64,000 nucleotides of DNA from IMCC26207 sp037141255. GTDB lineage: Bacteria; Actinomycetota; Acidimicrobiia; Acidimicrobiales; Microtrichaceae. The notes beneath the pieces are model-generated. The model had not been told where the DNA came from. It saw only the letters and a program-made list of their open reading frames with translations, and searched no databases. Both the position numbers and the translations under genes were made by a program. The DNA lies in NCBI GenBank assembly GCA_037141255.1, contig JBAXCX010000002.1:1-64000 (forward strand), written 5' to 3'. Of this stretch, positions 43,119 through 52,047 are shown in pieces. Positions within the stretch are counted from its first letter, which is position 1. The number at the start of each line of letters is the position of its first letter.

Positions 43119-43311
43119 TGGCCCCCCATGTTCAACTTATGGACCCAGAGAAACTCATCGTGACTCTGGCCGATCCACCTACGCACTCTTTGCTACGGCA
43201 TGCCCCATACCTGCGGCAGGTTTGGTTCAAGAGCACGAGGATTCTCAACTTACTCAGGATACGATACGCCGAGTTGTTTGAGATCCGTACTTCTTCAGCC
43301 ACATCATTCTT

Positions 43312-44400
43312 ATGACCATTGAGCCCGCCGCACTACTTCGTACCCGCTACCCACGCGCTGAGTGTGAGGTGTCCATTGCGCTTTGCACGTTCAACGGTGC
43401 ACCGTGGATCGAGGAGCTTTTGTCCTCCATCGCAGCTCAAGAAATCCTGCCAGATGAGGTTATTGTCCAAGACGACTGCTCTGAAGATGCCACCGTCTTG
43501 CTCATTGAGCAGTTCGCCGCACAGGCCCCTTTCGAGGTTCGCCTTGAAGTCAACGAGAATCGTCTTGGTTCAACTGCAAACTTTGCCACCGCTCTTTCGC
43601 GTTGCCGTGGGCGCTTTATTGCCCTCGCTGATCAAGACGACGTCTGGTACCCAACCAAACTGCGTCGCTTAATTGATGAGCTCGAACTCGATCCCACGGT
43701 CACCATGGTCTTCTCAGACGCCGACCTGATCGGGCCAGAGGGTCAATCACTCGGCCAACAACTCTGGGACACACGGCTCGTGGGTCGAATGCTCCGCCGA
43801 CGAGCAGTGGTGCCAGAGGAACTCTTCGCTCGGCGCGCATTGACTACGGGGTGCACCATGGCCGTGCGGCGACGCGCAGTAGCGGCTTCGCTTCCGTTCC
43901 CTGATGTGCTCGACAACGAAGACGCTCCGATGCGCCACGATCGTTGGCTCTCACTGGTGGCTGCCTCCGTCGGAACCGTGCGTGCGCTCCCCGAACCACT
44001 CCTTGGGTTTCGTGTCCACCCTGATCAAGAAACTGGTGTGCTCCTAGGTTCTCAACTCACTCAGGCGCTTGGGCATGCGGCCTCTGCGGTTTTTACTGCA
44101 CCCGTCGAGTCCAGCAATGCAACACACCTAGCTCGAGCGGACCAACTCGAAGCAGCAGCGCAACGGGCCAACGAGATGGGCGACTTTGAAGAGGCCCACA
44201 CGCTCACCGCAATCGCATCCCATCACCGAAGCCGAGTGCAGGGCGCGGGTTCAGTGATTGATCGACTCGAAAACATCTCTTCTGGGGTTCGAGTCGGCGC
44301 GTATGGCTGGGACCGACTTGGCCTCATCGCGGTTGCCGGAGACATCGTGCGGTCTGTTCGTCCATGGCGATCCACCGAAGGGCCTAAGGCGAACATCTGA
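43312..44400 (+). CDS. Glycosyltransferase family 2 (rhamnosyltransferase-like)
   Basis: A 362-residue GT-A enzyme. VSIALCTFNGAPWIEELLSS opens the nucleotide-binding fold, VIVQDDCSEDAT follows, and ALADQDDVWYPTKL carries the DQDD metal site typical of rhamnosyltransferase-like GT2 enzymes. The C-terminal 80 residues are a helical tail with no membrane segment. It overlaps the next GT4 gene by one base (TGATG), so the pair is translationally coupled. Confidence 0.87.
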   Translation: MTIEPAALLRTRYPRAECEVSIALCTFNGAPWIEELLSSIAAQEILPDEVIVQDDCSEDATVLLIEQFAAQAPFEVRLEVNENRLGSTANFATALSRCRGRFIALADQDDVWYPTKLRRLIDELELDPTVTMVFSDADLIGPEGQSLGQQLWDTRLVGRMLRRRAVVPEELFARRALTTGCTMAVRRRAVAASLPFPDVLDNEDAPMRHDRWLSLVAASVGTVRALPEPLLGFRVHPDQETGVLLGSQLTQALGHAASAVFTAPVESSNATHLARADQLEAAAQRANEMGDFEEAHTLTAIASHHRSRVQGAGSVIDRLENISSGVRVGAYGWDRLGLIAVAGDIVRSVRPWRSTEGPKANI

Positions 44401-45578
44401 TGCTGCGCAAGATGAAGGTCATGATGGTAACCGACTCGCTTCAAGTGGGCGGTGCCGAACAGGTGGCGGTCGATATCGCCAATACGTTGGACCGAGACAC
44501 CCACCAGGTGTACTTCTGCGCGACTCGCTGCGATGGACTTTTGCGGTCGAGTCTCAAATCTGATGTAGAAGTAATGATTCTGGAACGCTCGGCTACTTGG
44601 GATTTGCTCAAACTTCTCGCTTTCGGAAAATACGTTCGCACCGAGGGAATCGACGTACTGCATAGTCACGGGCGTGGAACCATGCGGTTCATCGCCCTTT
44701 GCAAGGCTCTGGGCATCATCAAGGCAGAACATGTCTTTCACGACCATTTTGGGCGACTGCACTTGGACCGAAGCGCAGGTCGCGGACTCACCATCCCCCT
44801 GCACCACGGCGTTGATGCGTATATCGGCGTTGAGTCCCGGCTGTGCCGCTGGGCAATCGAGACGGTCGGCCTACCCAAAGAAAAAGTCAGTCTGGTGCGA
44901 AGCGGGGTTGATCTGGAACGCTTCTCTTCGGCCACGGCCATCGATCTGCGCAGCGAGTTTGATTTAGGGGACTGCGCTCTTGTGCTGCTGATGGTGGCTA
45001 ACTTTCGCCCACAGAAGGACCACCCAACTCTGTTCCGTGCCATAGCTGAGCTGACCAAGGCACAGCAAGAGAGCATCCGCCTAGTGGTCTGCGGCAGCAC
45101 AACCGCCGACCCAGCCTATTTTGAGGGCTGTATGGCGATGCTCGAACGACTTGAGATTGCTCACCTCGTGCGAACCATTGGTGTTCGCAACGATGCACCT
45201 TCTCTGATGGCTGGAGCCGATGCGGGAGTGTTCTCATCTAAGAACGAATCAGGCCCGCTGGTCATCTTGGAATATATGGCGAGCGAGCTTCCCTTTGTTG
45301 CTACCGAAACCGGTGAAATTGCCCACGCCGTCAAAAATGCCGGGGTTGGAATTCTGACCGAACCCCGGGACTACTTAGCTCTCGCTGATGGACTCGCTGC
45401 ACTGCTCGAGATGTCGAACAAAGAGCGGGCCGAGATGGGAGGGAGAGGAAGGACCCTCGTCATCGAGGAATTTGAGCAGCACGTGGTAGTTGGTCAGGTA
45501 GAGGCCATCTATGAGCAACTCCTCAGCCTCAGCAGTCACAATCTTCCAACTGAGCAATCAGCAAGATCTAGCGGGTAA
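44400..45578 (+). CDS. Glycosyltransferase family 4
   Basis: A 392-residue GT-B enzyme. VMMVTDSLQVGGAEQVAVDI is the usual glycine-rich N-terminal start of GT4 proteins. The donor domain has LMVANFRPQKDHPTLFRA, VRTIGVRNDAPSLMAGADAG and SSKNESGPLVILEYMASELP. It is coupled to the GT2 gene upstream and followed by a 93-nt gap before the autokinase gene. Donor and acceptor are unknown. Confidence 0.88.
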   Translation: MLRKMKVMMVTDSLQVGGAEQVAVDIANTLDRDTHQVYFCATRCDGLLRSSLKSDVEVMILERSATWDLLKLLAFGKYVRTEGIDVLHSHGRGTMRFIALCKALGIIKAEHVFHDHFGRLHLDRSAGRGLTIPLHHGVDAYIGVESRLCRWAIETVGLPKEKVSLVRSGVDLERFSSATAIDLRSEFDLGDCALVLLMVANFRPQKDHPTLFRAIAELTKAQQESIRLVVCGSTTADPAYFEGCMAMLERLEIAHLVRTIGVRNDAPSLMAGADAGVFSSKNESGPLVILEYMASELPFVATETGEIAHAVKNAGVGILTEPRDYLALADGLAALLEMSNKERAEMGGRGRTLVIEEFEQHVVVGQVEAIYEQLLSLSSHNLPTEQSARSSG

Positions 45579-45671
45579 CTTTACCCTCGCGCTCATTCCG
45601 GGATTTCCGGCATACTGAACACTGAACATGGATTGGCAGAGCACCGATCCAACCAAGGGGACGTCACACAC

Positions 45672-47459
45672 ATGGAACCAATGCAGGATCGCACCGAGAC
45701 CAATATCGGTGAATATGTCGCCGTACTGCGCCGCCGCTGGATGGTCATTGCCGGAACAATGATTCTGGTCCTCGCAATCGTTGCTGCACTCGATTTTTCA
45801 GAAACTCCGATCTACGAGGCCTCCTCGCAGTTGCTTCTTCAGCCGAAGCAATCGGAATCGATTTTTTCGCCAGCGCAGTCAGGCGTTGACCCAACTCGCG
45901 CAGTGCAGAATGAACTCAAGATCATCAACTCTCTTGCTGTGCGCACGGCAGTGGCAAAGGCCTATGGAGAGAAGATTTCCATTTCTGCGGCTTCTGGCGG
46001 GGACGATGACGTCATTATTCTTTCGGCCACGGACTCCAGCCCCAAAGAGGCTGCCCGTAAAGTCAATGTGTACGCCGAGACCTACCAGACGGAGCGATTC
46101 AACGCGATCGTCGATGATCTCACCCAGTCCAAGCTTGTGCTGCAGCAGCAAATTGACGACTTCCAAAAAGAGATCGACTCCATCAATAAGCCTCTTGCCG
46201 CACTTGATGCCAAACTCGCTGCTACGTCGACCACTGACCCAACCTATGCAGACCTCACCGCAGAACGCGAGCGAGTGAATCAGCAGATTCAAGCGAAACG
46301 CGGCGACATGGAGAGCCAGCTCAGCGACTATCAGCAGCGACTCCAGGTGTTGCAGCTCTCTGAGCGTCTCACCACAACAGGTGGTGTTCAGATCCTTAAT
46401 CCAGCCACGGTGCCCTCCTCACCAATCTCGCCCAACGTCATTCGAGATCTAGCACAAGCTGCGCTGATCGGGTTCTTCTTGGGAGTCGGATTAGCACTCT
46501 TGCTTGAGCAGGTGGATGACTCCATACGCACTGTCGGTGACCTCGAGCGCTCAGCAAAGGGAGTTCCAACCTTGGGTCTGATTCCCCTTGACGATGGCTG
46601 GAAAAACAAAGACGAGCCGCGGCTTTCTACACAGGCGGCACCCATGTCTGCCACTGCCGAGGCGTATCGCAGCCTACGTACCACGCTGCAGTACCTCGGC
46701 TTGCATCGCCCCATGGGTATTGTGCAAATCACGAGCGCGAGCGCTCACGAGGGTAAAACCTCGACTGTGGCCAACCTTGCAATTGCGTTTGCCGAAGCAG
46801 GAATGCCCGTAGCTATCGTCGGCTGCGACTTGCGTCGCCCTCGGACACATACCTTCTTGAAAGTTGACGGTTCCCTTGGCCTGACCTCTGTTCTGCTTGG
46901 CGAGGTTCCTCTTGAAGTAGCGCTGCAGCAGTCACCGGTTCACCCCAATATTCGCGTACTTGCATCCGGCCCGCGACCGCCAAACCCCTCGGAACTTCTC
47001 AGCTTGGATCGCACTTCCGAGTTGATTCGCTCTTTGCTCGATAACCACTCCATTGTTTTCCTCGACTGCCCTCCAGTGCTGCCAGTCAGCGACGCCCTTG
47101 TACTTTCTCGCTGCGTGGATGCTTCGCTGTTCATTGCAAAGTCAGCTAGCACCTCGAAGAGAGAAGTGAAACGTGCGCTTGAGCGTCTCAATCAAGTGAA
47201 CAACCCACTTGTGGGAACCATTTTGAACGGTGTAGATGCAGAGGGCGCATATGGCTCGCTGTACGACTATTACGGATACTCAACAAGACACCCCCGAAGC
47301 CGCTTCCTGCCCAAATTCTTCAAGCGTGAGGTTGCTGATGTTCCAAAGCTTGACCCATCTCAGCTGTCTGGTGTGAATGACCAGGCAGCTAGCTGGCCTG
47401 CTGGAACCGATGACAACGATAGCGATCACGTCCCTGATGCGGCACCCACGAGTAGCTGA
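45672..47459 (+). CDS. Polysaccharide co-polymerase / bacterial tyrosine autokinase (Wzc-like)
   Basis: A 595-residue protein from ATG 45672. A Wzz-type chain-length domain has a first helix at about 24-41, a coiled-coil periplasmic-type loop, and a second helix (ALIGFFLGVGLALLLE). The cytosolic BY-kinase follows: Walker A SASAHEGKTS, Walker A' VAIVGCDLRRPR and Walker B VFLDCPP. A tyrosine cluster (YGSLYDYYGYS) follows near the end. It should control polymer length and export through cycles of tyrosine phosphorylation reversed by the phosphatase at 34.3 kb. Fusion of the two modules in one chain is more often a proteobacterial layout, though also found in actinobacteria. Confidence 0.92.
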   Translation: MEPMQDRTETNIGEYVAVLRRRWMVIAGTMILVLAIVAALDFSETPIYEASSQLLLQPKQSESIFSPAQSGVDPTRAVQNELKIINSLAVRTAVAKAYGEKISISAASGGDDDVIILSATDSSPKEAARKVNVYAETYQTERFNAIVDDLTQSKLVLQQQIDDFQKEIDSINKPLAALDAKLAATSTTDPTYADLTAERERVNQQIQAKRGDMESQLSDYQQRLQVLQLSERLTTTGGVQILNPATVPSSPISPNVIRDLAQAALIGFFLGVGLALLLEQVDDSIRTVGDLERSAKGVPTLGLIPLDDGWKNKDEPRLSTQAAPMSATAEAYRSLRTTLQYLGLHRPMGIVQITSASAHEGKTSTVANLAIAFAEAGMPVAIVGCDLRRPRTHTFLKVDGSLGLTSVLLGEVPLEVALQQSPVHPNIRVLASGPRPPNPSELLSLDRTSELIRSLLDNHSIVFLDCPPVLPVSDALVLSRCVDASLFIAKSASTSKREVKRALERLNQVNNPLVGTILNGVDAEGAYGSLYDYYGYSTRHPRSRFLPKFFKREVADVPKLDPSQLSGVNDQAASWPAGTDDNDSDHVPDAAPTSS

Positions 47460-47462
47460 CGG

Positions 47463-48644
47463 GTGAACCGCCCACTCGTCAGGTTCCTGGTACATGGCGC
47501 CGAACGGAGCGGGCCTCCGATCTATCTTCTGCGGTTGTTGCGCTGCTGGAGGGCCAACCCTTCGCAGTTCGATCCGGAAGTTGTCATTGCTCGACCGGGC
47601 GACCTGGTCTCGCAGTTCGCATGCCTTACCGACACATCCGTGGCGCGGCTTGACCCACGCTCACTCGAGATGAGCTTTCAAAGCCTGACACGGTCAATTC
47701 ACGCAGAGGTACTCGGCCAACGCGCGGTTGGCTTTGCCAGCCGGGCAAGAATCAGAGGCAACCCGTTCAGATCAGCGCCACGCCAACCCGATATCACCGT
47801 GGTGAACGGAGCAACGGTTGCCACCGTGGAACTGCTCCGCCAGTTACGTCCAAGCGGTCAGATTTTGACCATTGCCCATGAGCTCTCAACTGGCTGGTTT
47901 GGCAACCTGAATAAGGTTGATCGAGAGTTCCTTCTTGCACAGACTGATCGCTTTTTGGCTGTCTCCGAAGCCGTGAGGAGCTTCCTCATGAGCAAGCTTG
48001 GAGTGAGTACAACAAAAGTCGCGATGATCCACCCTCCAGTGGATCTCGGTGAGTTCGCAGGCCTTGATCTTTCGCACAAGTCGGCTGGGTCATTTCACGT
48101 GGGTGGAAGCGGAATGACTGATTGGCGAAAGGCTCCCGAGATTTGGCTCAGGATTGCAGCGGAACTGCAAGACAAGCTGCCAAAAGAGAACCTACGCTTT
48201 ACTTGGATTGGCGGAGAGCACCCAGACTCGGCAGCGTTTTGGCCATTGGAGCATGAGATGCAACAACTCGGAGTAGCACCGCAGGTGAGTTTCACCGGCC
48301 AGATAGACAACCCTGCCGCGGCTATGAGCCAGTTCGACGTCTTCGTCTCTACTGCCCGAGAGGACGCGTACCCACTTGCTTGCGCAGAGGCAGTCTCGCT
48401 GGGCGTGCCAGTAGTTGGCTTTGATAGCGGCGGACTAGCTGAAATGGCCAGGGAATCAGGCTGCGCTTTCGTGGTTCCCTACCCCAAACAGAACCTCATC
48501 AGCGGGCTCGTTGAAGACCTGTTTCATGATCCAGCACGCAGAACCCAGCTAGGCCAACAGGGCATCAAGTTTGGCCGCAACGAACTGAATGTTTCCGTTA
48601 TTGCGCCTGCAGTGGCCGACTGGATACTCGGAAAAACATCATGA
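47463..48644 (+). CDS. Glycosyltransferase family 4
   Basis: A 393-residue GT-B enzyme starting with GTG, 3 nt after the autokinase stop. LVHGAERSGPPIYLLRLL replaces the usual glycine-rich loop. The donor half has HVGGSGMTDWRKAPEIWLRI, FTWIGGEHPD, VSFTGQIDNPAAAMSQFDVF and STAREDAYPLACAEAVSLG. The stop overlaps the start of the proline-rich protein gene (ATGA). Its sequence style is that of GT4 enzymes acting late in repeat-unit assembly, but this is only impression. Confidence 0.85.
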   Translation: MNRPLVRFLVHGAERSGPPIYLLRLLRCWRANPSQFDPEVVIARPGDLVSQFACLTDTSVARLDPRSLEMSFQSLTRSIHAEVLGQRAVGFASRARIRGNPFRSAPRQPDITVVNGATVATVELLRQLRPSGQILTIAHELSTGWFGNLNKVDREFLLAQTDRFLAVSEAVRSFLMSKLGVSTTKVAMIHPPVDLGEFAGLDLSHKSAGSFHVGGSGMTDWRKAPEIWLRIAAELQDKLPKENLRFTWIGGEHPDSAAFWPLEHEMQQLGVAPQVSFTGQIDNPAAAMSQFDVFVSTAREDAYPLACAEAVSLGVPVVGFDSGGLAEMARESGCAFVVPYPKQNLISGLVEDLFHDPARRTQLGQQGIKFGRNELNVSVIAPAVADWILGKTS

Positions 48645-49315
48645 CTCCCCTTCGTTGGTGGGGAGTGTTTGCCGCTGCTGTCATCATGTCTGCGGCCATC
48701 CTCGTGACGACCCTCGGGTCGGATGGGTCCATCCGCGTTGATCAGTCAGCCTCTGCGCCTGGCTTTGACGGGAAGGAACGGGCGATCGACCGGTCGCAGT
48801 TCGCCTTGGCTGCACCCTCGACTACTGCTGGCCCAACCACCGTTCCCTCTAGCAAGCGGCCCACAGGGAATCGCCGCGGTCCGTCAACCACCACCACAAC
48901 ACCACCGCCACCGCCACCACCGCCGCCGCCAACCACTACGATTGCGCCCTTTAGCACCTTCATTCCCGACCCAACATCGATTACTTCGCTGTGTGACATG
49001 GTGAAGTCGGTCGAGTCCCTCCAACTCATCTTTACTGACTCGTCAGTCAACGCTGAGCAGACAATGTTGAGGATTCTCAGCAACTTTGACCGCTATCTAC
49101 AGGTATCTCCGCCGGAACTAACCTCTAATATCGTTGGCATCCGCGAGTCGCTCCTACTCCTGCGAAATCAACTCAGGGATGCAGCATGGAACGGCGCCAG
49201 CCCATCTCTTCGGCCGATACTTGACGGGTTCCGCTACGAGAAGGCGCCGGTTGAGAACTTCCAGCAGCAGATCAGAGAGATCGAGTTCTACAACGCTGCG
49301 ACCTGCCCGCAGTAG
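48641..49315 (+). CDS. Membrane-anchored proline-rich protein of unknown function
   Basis: 224 residues. An N-terminal membrane helix (about 7-25) without a lipobox is followed by a Ser/Thr/Pro-rich linker with a run of five Thr, ten Pro and three Thr (about 85-102). The C-terminal 110-residue domain is helical (MVKSVESLQLIFTDSS, GIRESLLLLRNQL) with one cysteine near its start and one near its end, possibly a disulfide. The layout suggests a domain held away from the membrane, through or onto the cell wall. It is coupled to the glycosyltransferase upstream. I recognise no family. Confidence 0.65.
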   Translation: MTPLRWWGVFAAAVIMSAAILVTTLGSDGSIRVDQSASAPGFDGKERAIDRSQFALAAPSTTAGPTTVPSSKRPTGNRRGPSTTTTTPPPPPPPPPPTTTIAPFSTFIPDPTSITSLCDMVKSVESLQLIFTDSSVNAEQTMLRILSNFDRYLQVSPPELTSNIVGIRESLLLLRNQLRDAAWNGASPSLRPILDGFRYEKAPVENFQQQIREIEFYNAATCPQ

Positions 49316-49340
49316 TGGGGTTCACGGCCCGCTCTTTGCG

Positions 49341-50123
49341 CTACTCGCTAGCGCTGGGCCAGGGTTCTACTGCCAGCACCGATGGGCCCTCAGGGCGATG
49401 AGGAGGTTGGTGCGTGAATGGGAAGTCATCCGCCAGGCGGTAACGCCACTTTTGGCCCTGCTGATCAGTAAAGAAGTAGACAAAATCAGCCGTTTCAGAC
49501 AGAAAGCCCAGTGCCATAACGATGCGTGGGTGGTCAGACTGATTCTCACTTGAACGGTGGATCAGAGCGTTGTGAAAAATCACCGCTTCACCGGGCTTGG
49601 TGGTTACGTTGACGAACCCATGCAGGTACGGCTCAATCGAAGTGGGCGGAGTTCCGCGATACGGCAGATCAAGGCGATGACTCCCCGGTACCACGCTCAA
49701 CCCACCGTTGTTCTCATCCGTTGCTTCCAATGGAAACCAGAGTGCCCCGCTGACGTGGCGAGTTTCGTCAACGAACGACCAATCTTGGTGAGCGTCAATT
49801 GGACTTCCCTCTCCGGGAGACTTGACCCAGAGACTGCCCACATAGAACCGATGGTTGCACATGATGGAATCGGCGAAGGGCTGGAGTTCTTTGCGGACTG
49901 CAGCATCGATAGTCCGGCGGAGTTCGGGTGTGTCGTGTTTATAGAGAGTAAAAAACGGGCCACTATCGGGGGGGATCAGTGCGGACATTCGCTCACTCAG
50001 AGCGTCTAGGTACTCGGGATCAACTAGAGGGACAACAGTGAATCCCTGCTCGCGAAACTCTTGATCCGCTGACTCGCTCAGTAAAAGCGGAACACGGTCC
50101 ACGCCGTCACTCACTCTCGTCAT
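49341..50123 (-). CDS. PhyH-family Fe(II)/2-oxoglutarate dioxygenase
   Basis: A 260-residue phytanoyl-CoA dioxygenase family protein (double-stranded beta-helix). The facial triad is complete: H112 and D114 in AHQDWSFVDE, and H189 in NALIHRSS. R200 in HPRIVM probably binds 2-oxoglutarate. VVPGSHRLDL is the usual family loop. Bacterial members hydroxylate diverse small molecules, so the substrate here may be a sugar or lipid intermediate. It is convergent with the proline-rich protein gene and divergent from the second PhyH gene 79 nt away. Confidence 0.88.
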   Translation of the reverse strand: MTRVSDGVDRVPLLLSESADQEFREQGFTVVPLVDPEYLDALSERMSALIPPDSGPFFTLYKHDTPELRRTIDAAVRKELQPFADSIMCNHRFYVGSLWVKSPGEGSPIDAHQDWSFVDETRHVSGALWFPLEATDENNGGLSVVPGSHRLDLPYRGTPPTSIEPYLHGFVNVTTKPGEAVIFHNALIHRSSENQSDHPRIVMALGFLSETADFVYFFTDQQGQKWRYRLADDFPFTHQPPHRPEGPSVLAVEPWPSASE

Positions 50124-50202
50124 AGATAAAGCTTACCGGCGCCGCAACGAACCTGCGCATAGCGGCAGCCAATTCGGCAGGCATTCCCTGTACGATAGGG
50201 CT

Positions 50203-51063
50203 ATGCGGAATTGGTTTGAGGGCTTGCGTGGGGGCAGTGTTGACTCTCGCGCAAATTCAGCCGTTGCTGCGTCTCGACGAACCACGCTGCGCGACCCTGA
50301 GCTGCAACTTCAGTTTGAGGATTTTGGTTTTGTGGTGGTGGAACTGATCGACCCCGAAACTGTTGTGGCCCTGCGTCAGCGCTATGACTCCATGGACCAC
50401 GAACAGAGGACACAGTTCGATTGGGTGGATGGATTCGACACCTCTATTTACGATAAGCGGCCCGAGTACCGATCCGAGGTGTTTGATCTGATGCAGGAGC
50501 AATTCAGCCCTGCACTGGAGCGCGTGCTTGATGACTACCAGATTATGTTCGCGAACTTCATCGTGAAGTACCCGCATTCAGAGATGGTGCCGCCGCATGT
50601 GGATTGGACCTTCCTTGACGAGGAACAGTTCAGCTCGGCCACGGTGTGGTGCCCGCTTGTTGATACCACGCCGGCCAACGGCACCCTAGGAGTGGTAGCG
50701 GGCTCGCATCGCAGAATCGACTTTCTCCGACCGTCCAACATCCCAACCTATGAGCGTTGCGAGCTAGCTGTGGCCGATCTTGAGGACCGGCCGGTGATCT
50801 CGTTGCGAGCGGGCCAAGCAATCATCATGGATAACCGCGTCGTGCATTTTTCTCCGCCAAACACCACTGAGCTTGATCGAATAGCAGTGGGCTGTGTGGT
50901 TGGGCCGACCGAGGCCGAGTTACATCATTACTGGATGAACGAGGATTCGGAACTCATGAAATACCAGATCGATCGATCGTTCTACTTGGACTTCGTTATC
51001 GGCGCGCCTCCAACAGAATCAGGCGGCGTGCTCAGCGCGAGCGTCGTACCGAGCTGTGTTTAA
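50203..51063 (+). CDS. PhyH-family Fe(II)/2-oxoglutarate dioxygenase
   Basis: 286 residues with the same fold as its divergent neighbour but clearly diverged. The triad H132 and D134 (PPHVDWTFLDE) and H215 (NRVVHFSPPN) is complete, with R226 as the likely 2-oxoglutarate ligand. VVAGSHRRID and GQAIIMDN are family features. A 30-residue N-terminal tail has no counterpart in the first copy. It is 45 nt upstream of the third PhyH gene, same strand, so those two are likely co-transcribed. Confidence 0.88.
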   Translation: MRNWFEGLRGGSVDSRANSAVAASRRTTLRDPELQLQFEDFGFVVVELIDPETVVALRQRYDSMDHEQRTQFDWVDGFDTSIYDKRPEYRSEVFDLMQEQFSPALERVLDDYQIMFANFIVKYPHSEMVPPHVDWTFLDEEQFSSATVWCPLVDTTPANGTLGVVAGSHRRIDFLRPSNIPTYERCELAVADLEDRPVISLRAGQAIIMDNRVVHFSPPNTTELDRIAVGCVVGPTEAELHHYWMNEDSELMKYQIDRSFYLDFVIGAPPTESGGVLSASVVPSCV

Positions 51064-51108
51064 TTTTTGCTGTGCAGTCCCCCGAGCTAAAGCCACTTCT
51101 GGAGTGAG

Positions 51109-52047
51109 ATGACTACACCTGTCTACGAAGGATTTGAGCGTCAAGAAGACGGTCGGATTAGACCGCCACAGATGTTCAACGACGAAGGCCTCGATGCCGC
51201 CTTCTGGGCCGATGGATTCGTCAAAGTGCCCCTCCTTTCGGTGCAGGAGATGAGCAGTCTTCGTGAGAAATTCGCTGAGCTCTCCCCCACAGATAGCTTC
51301 GACCCGCGGAACCTAGAGAATCCCCGTTGTGATTACCACTGCACCTTTCTTGATCCGAATCTTGAATACAGAAAACAGTCTGATCACCTGGTGCGCGCTG
51401 CGATGGGCGAGCAGATCAAGGCAGTCTTGCCGGGCTACCGAATCCTGACGAGCAACGTCTACGTCAAGCCAGCCGGCACCGGGCGATTTGAGATTCACCA
51501 GAACTGGCCCACCATCGAAGACATTGACATTCCTACCGTGACAGTTTGGGCGCCCTTGCAAGACACTGGGTTCAAGAACGGAACCATTCGCGTTGTTCCG
51601 GGAGCACACCGGATTTTCCCAGACATCGCCGCCGCAACCTCGGACCGTTTTTTTGATGACTTCGAGACTGAACTTATCGAGACCTACCTTGAGGCAGTAG
51701 ATGTTGCTGCCGGTGAGGCCCTGATTTTTGATGATTCCCTGCTGCATTGGTCAAGCGACAATCTCTCTGATCAGCCGCGCATCACCTTCCAAATTGAAAT
51801 GGTTCCGCAGGATGCTCAGACCGTCCTGTGGATCCGTAACCCGGACGACCCAACTCAATTTGACCTGTGGGAGGCCGATACCAATTTCTGGCTCGAATAC
51901 GACATGGAATCGGTCCTTGGACGCCCTGAACGCTTAAGGTTCTTAGGCACTCGACCAAACCCGAATCAACACCTCAGCTTGGAGGAGTTCGATGCCAGCA
52001 TGCAGCGGGCAGGCGAAATCCGGCGCGCCAAGTACGTACTTGACTGA
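51109..52047 (+). CDS. PhyH-like protein with altered iron-binding motif
   Basis: 312 residues, PhyH fold throughout: VVPGAHRIFP, GEALIFDDSLLHWSSDN with the distal histidine H213, and QPRITFQ with R224. At the place of the H-x-D motif it reads H130-Q131-N132 (EIHQNWPTIED). The iron-ligand aspartate is therefore replaced by asparagine, encoded AAC. The protein may bind iron differently, catalyse another reaction, or be regulatory. The C-terminal 60 residues are an extra region with many acidic and aromatic residues. Its 3' end overlaps the possible start of the large membrane protein. Confidence 0.82.
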   Translation: MTTPVYEGFERQEDGRIRPPQMFNDEGLDAAFWADGFVKVPLLSVQEMSSLREKFAELSPTDSFDPRNLENPRCDYHCTFLDPNLEYRKQSDHLVRAAMGEQIKAVLPGYRILTSNVYVKPAGTGRFEIHQNWPTIEDIDIPTVTVWAPLQDTGFKNGTIRVVPGAHRIFPDIAAATSDRFFDDFETELIETYLEAVDVAAGEALIFDDSLLHWSSDNLSDQPRITFQIEMVPQDAQTVLWIRNPDDPTQFDLWEADTNFWLEYDMESVLGRPERLRFLGTRPNPNQHLSLEEFDASMQRAGEIRRAKYVLD

